A stretch of 64,000 bases of DNA. It comes from DATKGN01 sp964385705. Its GTDB lineage: Bacteria > Patescibacteriota > Microgenomatia > UBA10105 > UBA927. The position numbers and the translations under genes are program-made. The notes under the pieces were generated by a model. The model had not been told where the DNA came from and searched no databases. It was given only the letters and a program-made list of their open reading frames with translations. Location: assembly GCA_964385705.1 (NCBI GenBank), contig CAYLQG010000001.1:3254-67253 (forward strand), written 5' to 3'. Positions 1 to 7,297 of this stretch are shown here, in pieces; the first letter of the stretch is position 1, and every line of letters starts with the position of its first letter.

Positions 1-214
1 AAAAGTTTACAAGTGTACCGCCTGAAAATATATCAAGAAGTCCTAAAAATTGATTTTGTGAAAACAAAGCGGCTAATTTTTTCGTATCGACACTTGGGAT
101 CGGAATATGTGCAAACAGTCGAAACACTACAAACAGAAGTGCCGTTATGATAATTTTCCGTCGAAGATCCGGCGATTTCCAACTCGCAATGAGCGGAGCA
201 AGTAGCTTGTTCAT
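1..214 (-). CDS. secY: SecY preprotein translocase channel, N-terminal part (runs off the window)
   Basis: This is the first 71 residues of SecY, the pore subunit of the Sec translocon in the inner membrane. The start is the ATG at 214-212, giving MNKLLAPLIASWKSPDLRRK and then a first hydrophobic helix. It continues into the family-typical stretch around AHIPIPSVD, with a glycine-rich segment (FSGGTL) near the window edge. It follows rplO by 13 nt, the standard position of secY at the end of the spc operon, so it is probably cotranscribed with the ribosomal proteins. The rest of the gene lies outside the window. Confidence 0.9.
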   Translation of the reverse strand, partial: MNKLLAPLIASWKSPDLRRKIIITALLFVVFRLFAHIPIPSVDTKKLAALFSQNQFLGLLDIFSGGTLVNF

Positions 215-227
215 GAATGTGTCGTCT

Positions 228-659
228 TCAGGCTTCTATCGTGCCGCCCGCTTTTTCAATAGTTGTGCGAGCGTGCTTCGAACAGGGTAATGCAATGGTA
301 AGAGCATGATCAAGTTTTCCGTCTCCCAATATTTTTACCCTTGAAACCCGCTCATCAATAATATGATATTTTATAAGAGTTGCCAATGTAACCTTTGTTT
401 TTGCTGGAATGACATTCAGACTGCCGACAGCAACCGGCTGCGCTTTTGCTTGAAGTGTCGTATTTTTCCCTTTACCCCGAAGAAGCGGCAAACGTTTGAT
501 GAGCGCCAGTTGTCCGCCTTCAAAACCAATCGGCATACTGTCGCGAGCATTTTGCCCTTTCGTCCCACGACCTGATGTTTTCACTTTGCCGGATCCGTGA
601 CCTCGACCGACCCGTTTTTTGGATCGTGCCACAATAGCTTGTAGTTCATGTATATTCAT
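228..659 (-). CDS. rplO: 50S ribosomal protein L15
   Basis: L15 is a late-assembling large-subunit protein that contacts 23S rRNA. The 143-residue product has the Gly/Arg-rich N-terminal extension (KKRVGRGHGSGKVKTSGRG) and the FEGGQ motif, followed by a globular C-terminal part. Length is normal for bacteria. It begins 4 nt after the rpsE stop, so no gene for L30 (rpmD) fits between S5 and L15. The start ATG is at 659. Confidence 0.95.
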   Translation of the reverse strand: MNIHELQAIVARSKKRVGRGHGSGKVKTSGRGTKGQNARDSMPIGFEGGQLALIKRLPLLRGKGKNTTLQAKAQPVAVGSLNVIPAKTKVTLATLIKYHIIDERVSRVKILGDGKLDHALTIALPCSKHARTTIEKAGGTIEA

Positions 660-663
660 ACGT

Positions 664-1134
664 TTATTTTTTATGAATTAACCGCAGTTGTCCGAGCGCT
701 TCAATCGTCGCATAGACATTTGACGCCTGATTTTTACTGCCTAATATTTTTGAAACGATATCACGGATTCCTGCCGCTTCAACGACTGCCCGGATTGCGC
801 CTCCTGCGATAACTCCTGTTCCAGGAGGAGCCGGCTTTAACATCACCCGTGCGGCTCCGCGTTTCACGCGAACTTCATGGGGGATCGTTTTGTCCCGCAT
901 CGCGACCGTAATAAGATGTTTTTTCGCATAGGAGACCGCCTTCCTAACGGCTGATGATACATCGGGCGCACCGCCTAGACCAACGCCGACCCGTCCTTTT
1001 TTATCACCGACGACCGCAAGTACGGAGAAGCCGATTTTATTGCCGCCTTTGGTTTTTTTCGACACACGGTTAACCTGGACAATTTTTTCCTCAAACTCGC
1101 TCGGAGCCCGCTCTGACTTTTGTTGAAATCTCAT
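664..1134 (-). CDS. rpsE: 30S ribosomal protein S5
   Basis: S5 sits at the back of the small-subunit body and contributes to decoding accuracy and mRNA unwinding. The 156-residue product has the S5 N-terminal double-stranded-RNA-binding-like domain (EEKIVQVNRVSKKTKGG, then GDKKGRVGVGLG) and the C-terminal domain with APPGTGVIAGGAIRAVVE. Its ATG overlaps the rplR stop by 4 bases, the usual sign of translational coupling. Downstream is rplO, not rpmD. Confidence 0.95.
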   Translation of the reverse strand: MRFQQKSERAPSEFEEKIVQVNRVSKKTKGGNKIGFSVLAVVGDKKGRVGVGLGGAPDVSSAVRKAVSYAKKHLITVAMRDKTIPHEVRVKRGAARVMLKPAPPGTGVIAGGAIRAVVEAAGIRDIVSKILGSKNQASNVYATIEALGQLRLIHKK

Positions 1135-1466
1135 ACAGTGATTCCTCCTTCACGCACTGCATCAGCAAGTGCTTTTATTGCGCCATGATATCGATAGCCA
1201 TTACGGTCAAAAACGAGCTTCGTAATTCCTTTTTTCTTGGCAATTGCGGCAATTGCGGCGCCCAACACTTTTGCTTTTGCGACAGTCGTCCCTACCTCTT
1301 CCGCAGAACACAGGGTTGTTCCTTTTTCATCATCAACGAGTTGAACGTACATGACTAAATTGGAACGGAACACAGACAGGCGCGGCCTTTCAGCCGTTCC
1401 TGATACTCGTGCGCGTATACGTACCTTCCGACGAAACCGTCGTTCTAAATTTGAATCTTTAGCCAT
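1131..1466 (-). CDS. rplR: 50S ribosomal protein L18
   Basis: L18 binds 5S rRNA in the central protuberance. The product is 111 residues with the basic N-terminus (ERRFRRKVRIRARVSGTAERPRLSVFRSN) and the C-terminal GYRYHGAIKALADAVREGG signature. Length is normal. It overlaps rpsE by 4 bp and abuts the rplF stop codon, so it is translated as part of the spc operon. Confidence 0.94.
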   Translation of the reverse strand: MAKDSNLERRFRRKVRIRARVSGTAERPRLSVFRSNLVMYVQLVDDEKGTTLCSAEEVGTTVAKAKVLGAAIAAIAKKKGITKLVFDRNGYRYHGAIKALADAVREGGITV

Positions 1467-2029
1467 TATTTAGCTCCTCCCGGTGCTCCGCCGACAGCTT
1501 TCGCTTTACCGGCTTTCTTTCTAATATATTCTCCCTCATATTTTATACCTTTCCCTTTATATGGTTCAGGTTTCTTAATTTCGCGAATAGACGCCGCCGT
1601 TTGGCCGACAGCCTGTTTATCAATACCGGCTACAATAATTTTTCCTTCTGTAACTGAAAAACTAATACCGGCGGGCGGAGCAACCGTCACGGGATGGGAA
1701 AATCCGACCGTCAGAACGACGCTCGTTCCGCTTAATGCTGCCCGATAGCCAACACCTGAAAGTTCAAGTGTTTTCGTCCACCCTTTGGTGACTCCAACAA
1801 CGCCGTTAGCAAGTACTGCGCGAAGATATCCGTGAAGCGCCTGACGGGCTTTATCTCCGCCACCGGCAATTTTCACTTCGACTACCGCGCCTTCATTATG
1901 AACGGAAAGTCCATTCGGAACCGCATATCGTAGCTCCCCTTTTGGACCTTTTACCACTACTTCCGCGCCGTCAAGTGTAACGGTTACTTCTTTCGGTATA
2001 GTGATAAGTGCTTTACCTATTCGTGACAT
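1466..2029 (-). CDS. rplF: 50S ribosomal protein L6
   Basis: L6 lies near the factor-binding site of the large subunit. I place the start at the ATG at 2029 (MSRIGKALITIPKEV), the family-typical beginning. The longer open frame to 2086 runs back into rpsH and is not credible. The 187-residue product has two L6 repeats, with VVGVTKGWTKTLELSGVGYRA between them, and ends in EPYKGKGIKYEGEYIRKKAGK, the conserved C-terminal rRNA-binding signature. It begins 7 nt after the rpsH stop. Confidence 0.95.
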   Translation of the reverse strand: MSRIGKALITIPKEVTVTLDGAEVVVKGPKGELRYAVPNGLSVHNEGAVVEVKIAGGGDKARQALHGYLRAVLANGVVGVTKGWTKTLELSGVGYRAALSGTSVVLTVGFSHPVTVAPPAGISFSVTEGKIIVAGIDKQAVGQTAASIREIKKPEPYKGKGIKYEGEYIRKKAGKAKAVGGAPGGAK

Positions 2030-2036
2030 AGTTTGT

Positions 2037-2429
2037 TTACCAAATGGTTGCCAATAATTCTCCGCCGATACCTTTTTTCCGTGCAACAGTTCCGGTCATA
2101 ATCCCCTGCGGAGTGGAAAGAATAGCAATCCCCATACCTCCGACAACCGTCGGGATCATGTGTTTATTTACGTAAAGGCGAAGACCTGGTTTACTCACCC
2201 GTTTCACTCCAGTGATAACCGATGACGAACCGTTATATCGAAGTGCGATTTTAATCATGCTCTTCGGGTCAGTGCCTATCTTTTGCACGTCTCCGATATA
2301 TCCCTCTTGGGATAATATTTTTGCAACTTCAAGTTTCAGTCTTGAATGCGGCACCTCAACAGACTGCCGCCCTGCAAGTGATGCATTTTTTATCTGTATT
2401 AATAAATCACCTATTGGATCATTTACCAT
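2037..2429 (-). CDS. rpsH: 30S ribosomal protein S8
   Basis: S8 is a primary binder of the central domain of 16S rRNA and the known translational repressor of the spc operon in E. coli. The 130-residue product starts MVNDPIGDLLIQIKNA and ends with the S8 signature STPQGIMTGTVARKKGIGGELLATIW. Length is standard. It lies between rpsN and rplF with short gaps. I see no obvious S8-type operator in the gap, but did not fold it. Confidence 0.95.
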   Translation of the reverse strand: MVNDPIGDLLIQIKNASLAGRQSVEVPHSRLKLEVAKILSQEGYIGDVQKIGTDPKSMIKIALRYNGSSSVITGVKRVSKPGLRLYVNKHMIPTVVGGMGIAILSTPQGIMTGTVARKKGIGGELLATIW

Positions 2430-2438
2430 ATATCTCCT

Positions 2439-2624
2439 TTACCAAGACGCTTTAATAACTCCCGGCAATTCGCCTTTATGAGCCAGTTTTCGGAAACACA
2501 ATCTGCAAATACCGAATTTTCTCATATATGCACGTGACCTTCCGCACAGGGAACACCGGTTCCGGTGGCGGACCTGATATTTTTGCTTTTTTTCGAATTT
2601 AACTATATCTGATGTCTTTGCCAT
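2439..2624 (-). CDS. rpsN: 30S ribosomal protein S14, zinc-binding (type Z)
   Basis: This is a short 61-residue S14 of the zinc-binding class. The metal ligands are visible as CSLCGR and CRLCFR, and the family ending LPGVIKASW is intact. S14 is in the head of the small subunit. The short Zn form is the usual one in Gram-positives and CPR; no longer zinc-independent form is present in this window. It is coupled to rplE (2 nt gap) and rpsH (9 nt). Confidence 0.95.
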   Translation of the reverse strand: MAKTSDIVKFEKKQKYQVRHRNRCSLCGRSRAYMRKFGICRLCFRKLAHKGELPGVIKASW

Positions 2625-2626
2625 AA

Positions 2627-3169
2627 TTACTCCTTTACAAAAGGCATACCCAAAAGCTGGAGCAGAATCCTGCCCATCTCGTCGGTCTTTGCCGTTGTAA
2701 CAAAACTAATCTCAAACCCCCGGACTTTATCAACCATATTATATTCAAGTTCCGGAAATATCGTGTGTTCTTTAATACCCAGTGTATAATTCCCTCTCCC
2801 GTCAAATCCCTTAAGCGGTACCCCGCGAAAATCACGGACACGCGGAAGACCGATGGCGATAAGTTTTTGCAAAAAATCATACATGCGTTTACCACGGATC
2901 GTCACCCGAAGTCCGACCGCATCGCCTGCACGAAGCTTAAATGTGGAGATAGCGCGCTTTGCAGTTTTTACTTCCGGTTTTTGACCTGTTATGACAGCGA
3001 GTTGTGCCGACATCTTTTCCATCACTTTTTTGTCCGTGAGCGCTTCTCCCATGCCGCAGTTGACGACTATTTTGACAAGCTTCGGAACGGCCATCGTATT
3101 TTTGACGCCGTGTTTGCTTTTAAATGCCGGTATTATCTCTTTGATATATTTTTCCTGTAATTCGTTCAT
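2627..3169 (-). CDS. rplE: 50S ribosomal protein L5
   Basis: L5 binds 5S rRNA and contacts P-site tRNA. The 180-residue product has the typical start (MNELQEKYIKEIIPAFKSK), the VVNCGMGEA segment, the ITGQKPEVKTAKRAISTFKLR motif, and the conserved DFRGVPLKGFDGRGNYTLGI region. Length equals that of most bacterial L5 proteins. It lies 3 nt after rplX and 2 nt before rpsN. Confidence 0.95.
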   Translation of the reverse strand: MNELQEKYIKEIIPAFKSKHGVKNTMAVPKLVKIVVNCGMGEALTDKKVMEKMSAQLAVITGQKPEVKTAKRAISTFKLRAGDAVGLRVTIRGKRMYDFLQKLIAIGLPRVRDFRGVPLKGFDGRGNYTLGIKEHTIFPELEYNMVDKVRGFEISFVTTAKTDEMGRILLQLLGMPFVKE

Positions 3170-3172
3170 AGG

Positions 3173-3478
3173 TTAAATCCTTTGCTCACATTTCTTACAA
3201 ATCCGCTCTTTCTCACCTTTGGTAACAACATACCCGACGCGAGTGGGCTTGCCGCATTTCGGACAAAGCAATGCGACTTTCCCCATATCAAGAGCTCTCG
3301 CGTATTCAACGATACCACCCTGATGCTGCTCATCGCGCTTTTTCTCATGTCGTTTATACATATTGACCCCGGCAACGATAATGGTATTGTGTTTCAAATC
3401 CACAACATCAACTTTGCCTTTTCGGCCTTTATCTTTGCCTGATGTCACAAGTATTTGATCTCCTTTTTTCAGTTTCAT
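3173..3478 (-). CDS. rplX: 50S ribosomal protein L24 with C-terminal zinc ribbon
   Basis: L24 initiates assembly of the large subunit. I choose the ATG at 3478 (MKLKKGDQILVTSGKDKGRK), which begins the KOW motif. The longer open frame to 3586 overlaps rplN and is rejected. The 101-residue product has the KOW domain, GGIVEYARALD, and a C-terminal four-cysteine ribbon (CPKCGK and CKKCEQ) that could bind zinc. It is 4 nt downstream of rplN. Confidence 0.95.
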   Translation of the reverse strand: MKLKKGDQILVTSGKDKGRKGKVDVVDLKHNTIIVAGVNMYKRHEKKRDEQHQGGIVEYARALDMGKVALLCPKCGKPTRVGYVVTKGEKERICKKCEQRI

Positions 3479-3482
3479 AGTA

Positions 3483-3857
3483 TTAATAAACTTCCTGCGC
3501 CATGCTGGCGATTTTATCAAATCCCTTTTCTTTGAGTTCGCGTGCAACCGGTCCAAATACCCGAGTTCCGCGCGGATTCTTATCAACTGCGTTATCGATC
3601 ACTACACCCGCATTGTCATCAAAACGGATATAAGACCCGTCACTACGCCTATACTCTTTATGTGTTCTGATGATAACGACTTTCACGAGTTCGTCATCTT
3701 TCACGATTCCGTTCGGGTCGGCTTTTTTCACAACACACTGGACAACGTCTCCGAGTGACGCGAAATCCCGCCTGGACGAACCATAGATATGGGTAATCGT
3801 CATCACCTGTGCGCCCGAATTATCTGCTACTACTAATGATGTCCTTCGTTGTACCAT
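3483..3857 (-). CDS. rplN: 50S ribosomal protein L14
   Basis: L14 forms part of the subunit interface. The 124-residue product starts MVQRRTSLVVADNSGAQ and carries the family signature with GDVVQCVVKKADPNGIVK. It ends KGFDKIASMAQEVY, as usual. It sits between rpsQ (2 nt) and rplX. Confidence 0.95.
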   Translation of the reverse strand: MVQRRTSLVVADNSGAQVMTITHIYGSSRRDFASLGDVVQCVVKKADPNGIVKDDELVKVVIIRTHKEYRRSDGSYIRFDDNAGVVIDNAVDKNPRGTRVFGPVARELKEKGFDKIASMAQEVY

Positions 3858-3859
3858 AA

Positions 3860-4129
3860 TTAACTCACCTTATTTAAAACAATAAAATGCTTCGATCTGC
3901 TTATCGGTTTCGTTTCTCCAATGCGGACCGTATCACCAACGGCAAGCGTCAGAGACTCGTTATGTGCCATAAACCGTTTCGTTTTACGGACCAATTTTTT
4001 ATATAGCGGGTGGCGGTAAGTTGATATAACAGCAACAACCACAGTTTTTATTGTTTTAACCGATACAACTTCTCCGGTAAATATTTTCCCGTTTGCACCC
4101 ATAGTTATTGTCGTATTTTGGTTATTCAT
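3860..4129 (-). CDS. rpsQ: 30S ribosomal protein S17
   Basis: S17 is a primary 16S rRNA binder with an OB fold. The 89-residue product has the S17 core (FTGEVVSVKTIKTVVVAV, HPLYKKLVRKTKRFMAHNE, GDTVRIGETKPISRSKHF). The N-terminus is slightly longer than typical (MNNQNTTITMGANGK); an internal Met could be the real start, but the upstream ATG overlaps rpmC by 8 bp as expected for coupling. Confidence 0.94.
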   Translation of the reverse strand: MNNQNTTITMGANGKIFTGEVVSVKTIKTVVVAVISTYRHPLYKKLVRKTKRFMAHNESLTLAVGDTVRIGETKPISRSKHFIVLNKVS

Positions 4130-4328
4130 GGTTAAACTCCTTCATGCGTTTCGCGGTCATGACTACAGCGAGCTTACTTCGAAGCGCGCGTCCTTCATGG
4201 ACATTTTTAGACTGCTTACTATATCTGTTTATCATAAAAGCTGCAAGTTTTGACTGTGATTCCGTAATCACTTTATCAAGTTCAGCGACAGTCATTGATC
4301 GAAATGATGTTTTCTCTTTCTTTTTCAT
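4122..4328 (-). CDS. rpmC: 50S ribosomal protein L29
   Basis: L29 is a short two-helix protein at the exit tunnel that helps bind trigger factor and SRP. The 68-residue product shows the long helical pattern with SFRSMTVAELDKVITESQSKL and the family ending KLAVVMTAKRMKE. It overlaps rplP by 4 bp upstream and rpsQ by 8 bp downstream, so it is tightly coupled to both. Confidence 0.9.
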   Translation of the reverse strand: MKKKEKTSFRSMTVAELDKVITESQSKLAAFMINRYSKQSKNVHEGRALRSKLAVVMTAKRMKEFNHE

Positions 4329-4735
4329 AGGTCTTTAACGATAAACCGTGTCTGTATTGGTAGTTTTGCACTGGCAAGCCTGAGAGATGCTTTTGCATCT
4401 TCAAGGGAAATTCCGCCCATTTCAAAAAGGATGCGTCCAGGGCGAACGACTGCAACATATTCATAAACATCCCCTTTTCCGCTTCCCATACGCGTTTCCG
4501 GCGGTTTTTTCGTAATCGGTTTATCCGGAAAAATTCTGATCCAGACGCGACCGCCCCGTTTTGTATAATGAGTCAGAGCACGGCGCGCGGCTTCAATCTG
4601 CCTACTCGTTACCCAACCTTCGGTCAGCGCTTTAAGACCGTATTCGCCGAAATTAATTTGTGAACCGCGGATAGAGATACCCGTCCGGCTTCCTCTGAAC
4701 ATTTTTCTGTGTTTTGCTCGTTTTGGTGCTAACAT
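4325..4735 (-). CDS. rplP: 50S ribosomal protein L16
   Basis: L16 positions A-site tRNA near the peptidyl transferase centre. The 136-residue product has the classical start MLAPKRAKHRKMFRGSRTG, the INFGEYGLKAL motif, the GGRVWIRIFPDKPITKKP motif and the RMGSGKGDVYEYVAVVRPGR motif. All are family signatures. It overlaps rpmC by 4 bp. Upstream, a repeat-containing gap separates it from rpsC. Confidence 0.96.
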   Translation of the reverse strand: MLAPKRAKHRKMFRGSRTGISIRGSQINFGEYGLKALTEGWVTSRQIEAARRALTHYTKRGGRVWIRIFPDKPITKKPPETRMGSGKGDVYEYVAVVRPGRILFEMGGISLEDAKASLRLASAKLPIQTRFIVKDL

Positions 4736-4741
4736 ACTTTA

Positions 4742-4789
4742 GTTATTGGTTCATTGTTCATAGTTCATGGTTTTCTATGAACCATGAAC
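4742..4789. repeat. Intergenic palindromic repeat between rpsC and rplP
   Basis: The gap contains reiterated GTTCAT units and ends in a perfect 10-bp stem (GTTCATGGTT at 4763-4772, AACCATGAAC at 4780-4789) with a 7-nt loop. A related block in the opposite orientation lies between rplV and rpsS. No T-tract follows, so it is more likely an intergenic repeat (or mRNA processing hairpin) than a terminator. Confidence 0.7.
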
Positions 4790-4795
4790 GATTGA

Positions 4796-5479
4796 CTATG
4801 AACTCTTCCTGCATATCCAAACTTTAATTCCTACATAACCTGATTTCGTAAGTGCCGGAAATATAGCAAAATCAACTTCCTCCCGGATCGTCGACAACGG
4901 GACCGTGCCGGCCTGATATTTTTCCCGTCGTGCAATTTCAGCGCCTCCGATACGTCCTGATAAGATAATCCGGACTCCTTTGGCTCCCGCCGACATAACT
5001 CGCTCGATCGTCTGATTACAGATACGTTTGTGAGGCATACGTTTCATCATCTGATCGGAAATATTCTGAGCAACGAGATATGCGTTCAGGTTCGGTTCTT
5101 TTACCGGTTCGACTGCAAGCTCAACCTTCACTCGGGATGCATCTTTAAGACTCCGCTTTTCCTCATAGGGATTTGTAGGATTTTGATGCAGCGAGAGAAA
5201 TTTTTCAATAAATTTCTTAAGCTCCTCAAGACCGCTTCCGCCGCGACCGATGACGACACCGGGCCGGGAAACAAATAATGTCACTTTCATCTTGTTGATT
5301 GACCGTTCAATAATGACCTGCGCCAAACCGGCGGGTTTAAGTCTGGCCTGGAGCACTTCACGGAGCTTCGCATCTTCATATACGAATTCTTTATACCGTC
5401 TTTTATCGGCAAACCAACGGGAGCCCCATGTAAAAACGGTGCCTATGCGAAACCCTTTTGGATTAATTTTTTGTCCCAT
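4796..5479 (-). CDS. rpsC: 30S ribosomal protein S3
   Basis: S3 lines the mRNA entry channel. The 227-residue product begins MGQKINPKGFRIG, has a type-2 KH domain around VSRPGVVIGRGGSGLEELKK, and the C-terminal S3 domain with GAKGVRIILSGRIGGAEIAR. Length is typical. It starts 2 nt after the rplV stop and is followed by the repeat-bearing gap before rplP. Confidence 0.96.
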   Translation of the reverse strand: MGQKINPKGFRIGTVFTWGSRWFADKRRYKEFVYEDAKLREVLQARLKPAGLAQVIIERSINKMKVTLFVSRPGVVIGRGGSGLEELKKFIEKFLSLHQNPTNPYEEKRSLKDASRVKVELAVEPVKEPNLNAYLVAQNISDQMMKRMPHKRICNQTIERVMSAGAKGVRIILSGRIGGAEIARREKYQAGTVPLSTIREEVDFAIFPALTKSGYVGIKVWICRKSS

Positions 5480-5481
5480 GA

Positions 5482-5826
5482 TTACTCCTTTTTCCCGCCT
5501 TCATCTGTTAATACAACGCAAACGTGTGTCATACGCTTCTTATATGCATGTGCCTGTCCGCGCGATACTGCATGAAATCGTTTCATCACCGGTCCGCCCA
5601 TGACTTCTATCCGCTTAAATCTCAAATCGCTCCCCTTTACCTGTTTTTGAAGCGCGTTGGCAACCGCCGAAGCAACAACTTTGCTCATCGGAAGTGCAGC
5701 GCTTTTTGGCATATGGTCGAGCTGAATGAGTGCATCCTGAGGATGTAGGGATCGTATTGCATCAGCGACAAGCCGCAATTTGCGGGTGCTGGTTCTTATG
5801 TATTTTGATGTTGCCTGGTATTCCAT
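5482..5826 (-). CDS. rplV: 50S ribosomal protein L22
   Basis: L22 lines the polypeptide exit tunnel. The 114-residue product begins MEYQATSKYIRTSTRKLRLV and contains the conserved helix with SKVVASAVANALQK and the beta-hairpin tip region (KRFHAVSRGQAHAYKKRMTH), followed by CVVLTDE. It is slightly shorter than average but complete. Confidence 0.95.
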   Translation of the reverse strand: MEYQATSKYIRTSTRKLRLVADAIRSLHPQDALIQLDHMPKSAALPMSKVVASAVANALQKQVKGSDLRFKRIEVMGGPVMKRFHAVSRGQAHAYKKRMTHVCVVLTDEGGKKE

Positions 5827-5832
5827 AATTTA

Positions 5833-5894
5833 GTTCATTGTTCAAAGTTCATTGTTCAAAGTTTAAAAACCATGAACTATGAACCAATAACTCA
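5833..5894. repeat. Intergenic tandem and inverted repeat between rpsS and rplV
   Basis: Two exact tandem copies of GTTCATTGTTCAAA (5833-5846 and 5847-5860) are followed by AACCATGAACTATGAACCAA. On the opposite strand the right half closely matches the first half of the block at 4742, so both gaps carry members of one repeat family. There is no ORF and no T-tract. Confidence 0.7.
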
Positions 5895-6179
5895 CTACGT
5901 TTTATCCATCGTTCTCTTTGTAACCTGACCATGACCGTGGAACGTCCGCGTCGGTGCAAACTCTCCCAATCGGTGCCCAACCATAGCTTCTGAGACGTAT
6001 ACTTCCAAAAATACGTGACCATTGTGCACCGCAAATCTATGACCCACAAATTCCGGAGGAATCTGACAGGCGCGCGACCACGTTTTAATCGGCGTTTTTT
6101 CTCCACCAGCTTTTTGTTTATTTACTTTTACTATTAATTTAGGATCTATATACGGTCCTTTTTTGCTGCTACGTGCCAT
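5895..6179 (-). CDS. rpsS: 30S ribosomal protein S19
   Basis: S19 is in the head of the small subunit and contacts S13 and A-site tRNA. The 94-residue product starts MARSSKKGPYIDPKLI and carries the S19 signature PEFVGHRFAVHNGHVF and the ending VGHRLGEFAPTRTF. It follows rplB by 19 nt. Confidence 0.95.
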   Translation of the reverse strand: MARSSKKGPYIDPKLIVKVNKQKAGGEKTPIKTWSRACQIPPEFVGHRFAVHNGHVFLEVYVSEAMVGHRLGEFAPTRTFHGHGQVTKRTMDKT

Positions 6180-6198
6180 AGTTCGTTATTGATTCAAT

Positions 6199-6963
6199 TT
6201 ACTTTGAACCACCCTTTCTATGTTGAACGATAAACCGGTCACTGTATTTTACGAGTTTACGTGTTTTCTTACCCAATGTATGCTTCCCCCATGGACTCTT
6301 GGGTGAGCTCATGCCGATACCGCTTCTTCCTTCTCCGCCACCATGCGGGTGACTTCTCGGATTTTGTGCAACTCCCCGTACTTCCGGTCGTCTCCCCATA
6401 TGCCGGCTGCGGCCTGCGGTACCGATGACTTCATTTCGGTGTTCGACATTGCCGACCTGTCCGACGGTCGCTTTACAATCCGCGTTAAATACCCGTATTT
6501 CCCCTGAAGGGAGTTTTAATTGTACCAGATCGCCGTCCCTGGCGAGTACTGTCGCTACAGTTCCTGCACTCCTCATCATCTGTGCGCCACGGCCCGGTTT
6601 GATTTCAACGTTGTGAATGAGCGTTCCGACCGGCATTAATCCGATTTTCAGTGCATTCCCGCTTTTAATATCTGCTGTATCTCCTGAGATCACTTTTTGT
6701 CCGACCGCAAGCCCTACCGGAGCCAAAATATAGCGCTTTTCCCCGTCTGAATACTGGAGTAGTGCGAGATCTGCCGTCCTGTTCGGATCATAGACGATCG
6801 CAATAACCGTAGCGCTAATTCCGTCCTTTTCTCTCATCCAGTCAATCTTCCGGTAAAACCGCTTCTCACGGCCTCCCTGATGGCGGATTGAGACATGACC
6901 CATGACATCACGGCCTGATTTCTTTGACAATATAACGGTTAAACTTTTTACACGTGTTTCCAT
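6199..6963 (-). CDS. rplB: 50S ribosomal protein L2 (short N-terminus)
   Basis: L2 is needed for subunit association and peptidyl transferase activity. The 254-residue product keeps the OB-fold and SH3-like domains and the C-terminal signature VRGVAQNPRSHPHGGGEGR, where the central His of the catalytic-centre loop is present. The N-terminus (METRVKSLTVILSKKSGRD) is about 20 residues shorter than the usual form: the KPTSPGRRG-type segment is missing and no upstream in-frame start can restore it because rplW ends 2 nt before. Confidence 0.94.
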   Translation of the reverse strand: METRVKSLTVILSKKSGRDVMGHVSIRHQGGREKRFYRKIDWMREKDGISATVIAIVYDPNRTADLALLQYSDGEKRYILAPVGLAVGQKVISGDTADIKSGNALKIGLMPVGTLIHNVEIKPGRGAQMMRSAGTVATVLARDGDLVQLKLPSGEIRVFNADCKATVGQVGNVEHRNEVIGTAGRSRHMGRRPEVRGVAQNPRSHPHGGGEGRSGIGMSSPKSPWGKHTLGKKTRKLVKYSDRFIVQHRKGGSK

Positions 6964-6965
6964 AG

Positions 6966-7295
6966 TTATTTAGCGGTCGGCGCAGGCGATTTTCCCGGAG
7001 TGGCTGCCTGTTCCGTCACTTCAAATGCATCAATTTTATCGCCCTTTTTCAAATGTACAATTGCTTTTTTCCAATCTGCTTTTTTCACATATTTCTGCAT
7101 GCGGCCGACTCTGCGCATCTTGCCGTGCATATGAACAGTGCGGACTTCTGTCACCGTTACGGAATAAAACTTCGCAATCACTTTTGCGATATCTTCTTTT
7201 TCCGCCTGTTCGGTAACCATGAACGTATACCAACCCGTTGAGGCGAGTGTCAGTGATTTTTCCGTAATTAATGGTCGTTTGACAATTGTGTTCAT
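6966..7295 (-). CDS. rplW: 50S ribosomal protein L23
   Basis: L23 surrounds the exit tunnel and docks trigger factor and SRP. The 109-residue product shows IVKRPLITEKS at the N-terminus, the helix-strand core, and MRRVGRMQKYVKKADWKKAIVHLK, where the family normally has the rRNA-binding loop. The last 15 residues (EQAATPGKSPAPTAK) are a low-complexity tail. It starts 2 nt after rplD. Confidence 0.93.
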   Translation of the reverse strand: MNTIVKRPLITEKSLTLASTGWYTFMVTEQAEKEDIAKVIAKFYSVTVTEVRTVHMHGKMRRVGRMQKYVKKADWKKAIVHLKKGDKIDAFEVTEQAATPGKSPAPTAK

Positions 7296-7297
7296 AG

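Noticed and set aside
2030..2086. Longer start for rplF (to 2086)
   Set aside because: It would overlap rpsH and adds residues before the conserved MSRIGK start.
3479..3586. Longer start for rplX (to 3586)
   Set aside because: It would overlap rplN by about 100 bp; MKLKKGDQ is the family-typical start.
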